NCBI GenBank assembly: GCA_963732345.1
Contig: CAVSZI010000006.1
Coordinates: 100,990 to 164,989 of the forward strand
Source of the DNA: Bog-532 sp963732345
GTDB taxonomy: Bacteria; Actinomycetota; Actinomycetes; Streptosporangiales; Streptosporangiaceae
DNA length: 64,000 nucleotides
Direction of reading: 5' to 3'
The notes under the pieces are model-generated. The model did not search any database and had not been told where the DNA came from. It saw only the letters and a program-made list of their open reading frames with translations. This document shows, piece after piece, positions 61,477 through 64,000 of the stretch (position 1 is the first letter of the stretch; each line of letters begins with the position of its first letter). Position numbers and translations under genes: made by a program.

Positions 61477-63594
61477 GTGGCCCGCTGCCCGGCCGGGCAC
61501 CAGGCTGCCTCGCCCCGGACGCGGGGATGCCCGTGCTGCCGCCGCGATCAGGTGGTGGAGATAGCCGCGGCGGCAGACAGCTCGCTGCCCCGGCCGGTGA
61601 TCGAGGCGGCCGTCGATGCGGTCGCACCCGGCGGGCAGGCGCTGCGGCAGCTGGCGCTCGCGCTGTCGGCTGATCCCGGCGCCCTGGCTACCGGAGCGCC
61701 GCCGGTCGCGGGGAAGCTGGCCGCCGCGCTGATCGCGCGCGGCTCGGCTGCGCTGACCGTCCCGGCTTGCACGGTCTGCGGCCGGGCCGGCAAGCCGTTG
61801 TTCCGCGGCGACGCCGGCAGCGCGGTCTGCCAGCGGTGCCGTTCCTGGCAGCTGGCCGTCGCCTGCGCCAGCTGCGGGAAGGTCCGTCCCCGCGCCGGGC
61901 GGGACGACGCCGGCCAGCCGGCCTGCGAAGTCTGCTATCGCAGGGACGACCCGCGGCGCCACCGCCAGTGCGGGGCATGCGGGAAAACCGCGCCGGTCGC
62001 GGCCCGCGGCCGTGACGGGCATCCGGACATCTGCGTGAACTGCTACAAGATGCCGGCCGCCACCTGCGGCATCTGCGGAAAGACCAAGGCGTGCAACTTC
62101 GCCGGCACCAGCCACCCGGTCTGCGTGTCATGCACGCCACGAGCGACCGCGGTCTGCGCCCGCTGCGGGAACAACCGCCCGCCGACGGCACGGTGGCCCG
62201 AGGGACCGGTCTGCGACCCGTGCTACATCGCCGCGCTGCGCCACCGCGGCCCGTGCGCATCGTGCGGGCAGCAGCGGCGGCTCGTCGTCCCGCCCGGCCT
62301 GGCCGCCGACACCTGCGCGGACTGCGCCGGGATCCCCGTCACAAGCGCCTGCGCCGGCTGCGGCACCGAAGACAAGCTCTACGAGAAAGACCATTGCGCA
62401 CGGTGCAGCCTTGGCCGGCGCGCCCGCGACCTTCTCTCCGGCGGCACCGGGACCATCACACCAAAACTGACCGGCGTGCTCGACGCCATCACCGCCGCCC
62501 GCCAGCCGCGCAGCGCCCTGAACTGGCTGCGTGCCGGTGCCGGAGCCAGCTTGCTCGCCGACGTGGCCGCCGGGCGGCTGCCCGTCACCCACGACGCCCT
62601 CGACACCCACCCGCGACGGCGGGCCGCGGACTACCTGCGGCACATGCTCACCGCCAACGGTGCACTACCGCCCCGCGACGAGGAACTCATCCGCGCCGGG
62701 CAATGGCTCGGCGCGCTCCTGGAAACGATCGAGCCCGCAGCAGACCGGCGGCTGGTGCAGGGCTACGCCACCTGGCACGTGATGCGCCGGCTGCGTTCTT
62801 CCGCCAGCCGCGACGGGCGGCACCGCACCCCCACCGCCCGCGCCCGCAACAACGTCCGCGCCGCCGTCACCCTGCTCAGCTGGCTCCGCGCTCGCGGCAC
62901 CGGCCTCAGCGCCTGCGGGCAAGCCGGCATCGACCAGTGGCTGCGCACCGGGCCGGCGGCCCGCCTGGCACGGGACTTCCTGATCTGGGCCGGCGCCCGC
63001 GGCCACTGCACGCCGCTGACGATACCCGCGCCAGCACGCGCGACCGGGCCCGCCATCAGCCAGGACCAGCGGTGGACCCACGTCGCCCGGCTGCTCGACG
63101 ACGCGGCACTCGACCCCACCGACCGGGTCGCCGGATCCCTGCTCCTGCTCTACGGGCAGCCCCTGTCCCGGATCGCCGCCATAACCACCAGCCAGATCAC
63201 CCGCCGCGACGACACCACGTTCATCCTGCTCGGCCGCCACGACGCGCCCGTCCCCGCACCGCTCGCCGGCGCGATCGCCCAGCTCACCCGTGACGGCCGC
63301 AGCCACCGCGGTATCGGATCCCCGACAGCCACCACCTGGCTGTTCCCCGGGCACCTGCCTGGTCGCCCCATCACTCCGTCCCGGCTCGGCGAACGCCTCC
63401 GGGACATCGGCATCTACGCCCAGACCGGGCGCCGGGCCGCGCTACTCGACCTCGCCGCCCAGCTTCCCGCAGCCGTCCTCGCCGACCTGCTCGGCCTGCA
63501 CGAGAACACCGCAGCCAAATGGATCAGCCAGGCCGGAGGCGACTGGACCCGCTACGCCGCCGAACTAGCCCGCAACCATCCCCACCAGCACTGA
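61477..63594 (+). CDS. Zinc-ribbon-rich protein with a catalytically dead recombinase-like C-terminus
   Basis: 705 aa from GTG 61477, two bases after the previous stop. The N-terminus has CxxH/CxxC (CPAGH, CPCC). Residues 95-310 carry seven successive paired CxxC motifs (CTVCG, CASCG, CGACG, CGICG, CARCG, CASCG, CAGCG, each with a second pair), a zinc-ribbon array. Residues 370-700 resemble a tyrosine-recombinase fold (S-TARARNNVRAAVTLLSWLRA as core-binding, GSLLLLYGQPLSRIAAITTS as box I), but the HxxR box is absent and the Tyr position reads AAKWIS. It is probably a structural or targeting subunit for the recombinase encoded first. Confidence 0.7.
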   Translation: MARCPAGHQAASPRTRGCPCCRRDQVVEIAAAADSSLPRPVIEAAVDAVAPGGQALRQLALALSADPGALATGAPPVAGKLAAALIARGSAALTVPACTVCGRAGKPLFRGDAGSAVCQRCRSWQLAVACASCGKVRPRAGRDDAGQPACEVCYRRDDPRRHRQCGACGKTAPVAARGRDGHPDICVNCYKMPAATCGICGKTKACNFAGTSHPVCVSCTPRATAVCARCGNNRPPTARWPEGPVCDPCYIAALRHRGPCASCGQQRRLVVPPGLAADTCADCAGIPVTSACAGCGTEDKLYEKDHCARCSLGRRARDLLSGGTGTITPKLTGVLDAITAARQPRSALNWLRAGAGASLLADVAAGRLPVTHDALDTHPRRRAADYLRHMLTANGALPPRDEELIRAGQWLGALLETIEPAADRRLVQGYATWHVMRRLRSSASRDGRHRTPTARARNNVRAAVTLLSWLRARGTGLSACGQAGIDQWLRTGPAARLARDFLIWAGARGHCTPLTIPAPARATGPAISQDQRWTHVARLLDDAALDPTDRVAGSLLLLYGQPLSRIAAITTSQITRRDDTTFILLGRHDAPVPAPLAGAIAQLTRDGRSHRGIGSPTATTWLFPGHLPGRPITPSRLGERLRDIGIYAQTGRRAALLDLAAQLPAAVLADLLGLHENTAAKWISQAGGDWTRYAAELARNHPHQH

Positions 63595-63629
63595 CAAATA
63601 TCTCTCCTCCTCCACGCACCAGCAGGAGC

Positions 63630-63665
63630 TATTCACCACGGTCGGTAATCCGCTCCCTACCAGTT
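63630..63665 (+). repeat. 36-bp sequence shared with 52576-52611
   Basis: GTCGGTAATCCGCTCCCTAC then CAGTT. It lies 36 bases after the trio's last gene and just before an integrase C-terminal fragment, so it may mark the right end of the trio element. Confidence 0.5.
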
Positions 63666-63949
63666 CCGAGGACGGCATCCCCGAGATCCTGGCTGAGCAG
63701 CGGCTAGGCCACGACGTTCCCGGGATGCGCGGCCTGTACACCCACGTCTCGCCTCGGATGCGGGACGATCTGATCGCCGCCCTCCAGGCCCGCTGGGAAA
63801 AATCGCTGCGGGAGCGAGCCAGCATCGACCCGCGCTCGCCCGTCCTCTTGCTTGACAACCTGCTCGCGCCGTTCCGGGCCGGCCAGAAGAAGACGATCTC
63901 CCAAATTCCTCCCAGGACGGCAACAGCTCCCATCCTCAGCGTAGGATGA
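63654..63949 (+). pseudogene. Island 2 tyrosine integrase, C-terminal fragment
   Basis: From about 63666 the frame reads EDGIPEILAEQRLGHDVPGM, GLYTHVSPRMRDDLIAALQA and PVLLLDNLLAPFRAG to a stop at 63949. This is the C-terminal end of AICE-type integrases with the active His (RLGHD) and Tyr (LYTH). The N-terminal 300 residues are missing. It ends 37 bases before the tRNA 3' end, where an ICE integrase normally sits. Confidence 0.75.
63898..63915. promoter_or_regulatory. Island 2 arm-type repeat, right
   Basis: Identical to 50471-50488 over 18 bases (CTCCCAAATTCCTCCCAG). It lies within the integrase 3' end, 71 bases from the tRNA end. Confidence 0.5.
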
Positions 63950-63985
63950 GAGCTGTCTGCGAAGCGTCTGAACTGGCTTTACATC

Positions 63986-64000
63986 GGTGGGCGATACTGG
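63986..64000 (-). tRNA. 3' end of tRNA-Val(CAC), truncated by the window edge
   Basis: GGTGGGCGATACTGG is the complement of the acceptor and T-arm end seen in the two att copies at 43.8 and 50.3 kb. The body of the tRNA should continue beyond base 64000 on the minus strand. The anticodon is inferred from the copies, which include the loop TTCACAC. Confidence 0.7.

Overview
The window is very GC-rich (about 70%), with GTG and TTG starts, leaderless-looking promoters and families typical of soil actinomycetes: MEDS anti-sigma switch proteins, DUF2252, DUF2637, AfsR/LuxR-type ATPase regulators, F420-type LLM oxidoreductase, Sap/GAP and F420-era secreted proteins. A Streptosporangiales-like actinomycete is my best guess; the sequence does not fix the genus.

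Layout. (1) 1-3.3 kb: an AfsR/SARP-like regulator gene destroyed by a serine-integrase element whose junction lies in its Walker A codons. (2) 3.4-15.1 kb: small housekeeping and stress genes: GYD protein, a cytosolic HtrA-like protease divergent from an HxlR regulator, two back-to-back PIN toxin-antitoxin modules with palindromic operators, a frameshifted hydrolase, DUF2252, Sap, a Ni/Co transporter under a cobalamin riboswitch and divergent from an ArsR repressor, a HicA toxin with a frameshifted HicB, and an LLM oxidoreductase. (3) 15.3-24.8 kb: one huge secreted protein (choice-of-anchor-A-like domain, about 20 beta-sandwich repeats each with a cysteine pair, WxL-like C-terminus), interrupted by a cluster of frameshifts, beside a PAS-GGDEF-EAL c-di-GMP enzyme. 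(4) 27-43.7 kb: small unknown genes, a GH3 lipoprotein, an SPFH protein, a tnpB-only IS, a methyltransferase, two MEDS regulators, a large sulfatase, a WxL-like/DUF916-like pair, and an AcuC-like deacetylase.

(5) 43.8 kb to the right edge: two tandem islands in the 3' end of a tRNA-Val(CAC) gene whose body lies beyond base 64000. Partial copies of the tRNA 3' half sit at 43.8 and 50.3 kb, and the tRNA 3' end itself at 63986. Each island has a tyrosine-integrase remnant next to its right att site and its own pair of arm-type repeats. Island 1 (43.9-50.3 kb) holds a gene flanked by perfect 65-bp inverted repeats, a phasin-like gene, a CBS-BON gene and a dead IS5-type element. Island 2 (50.4-64.0 kb) holds a DUF2637 gene, operator clusters, integrase fragments duplicated in inverted orientation, a LuxR-type ATPase regulator, a GrdB-like protein, GNAT and hotdog genes, the 3' end of a group II intron and a three-gene recombinase operon.

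The most unusual units are the recombinase trio at 60.06-63.59 kb (active tyrosine recombinase, small HTH protein, and a zinc-ribbon-rich catalytically dead recombinase-like protein) and the actinobacterial WxL-like surface system, in which a giant repeat protein and a DUF916-like membrane anchor share a window with a c-di-GMP enzyme. Single-base indels recur across the window; one is present identically in two copies of a duplicated segment, so at least some decay is real rather than sequencing error.
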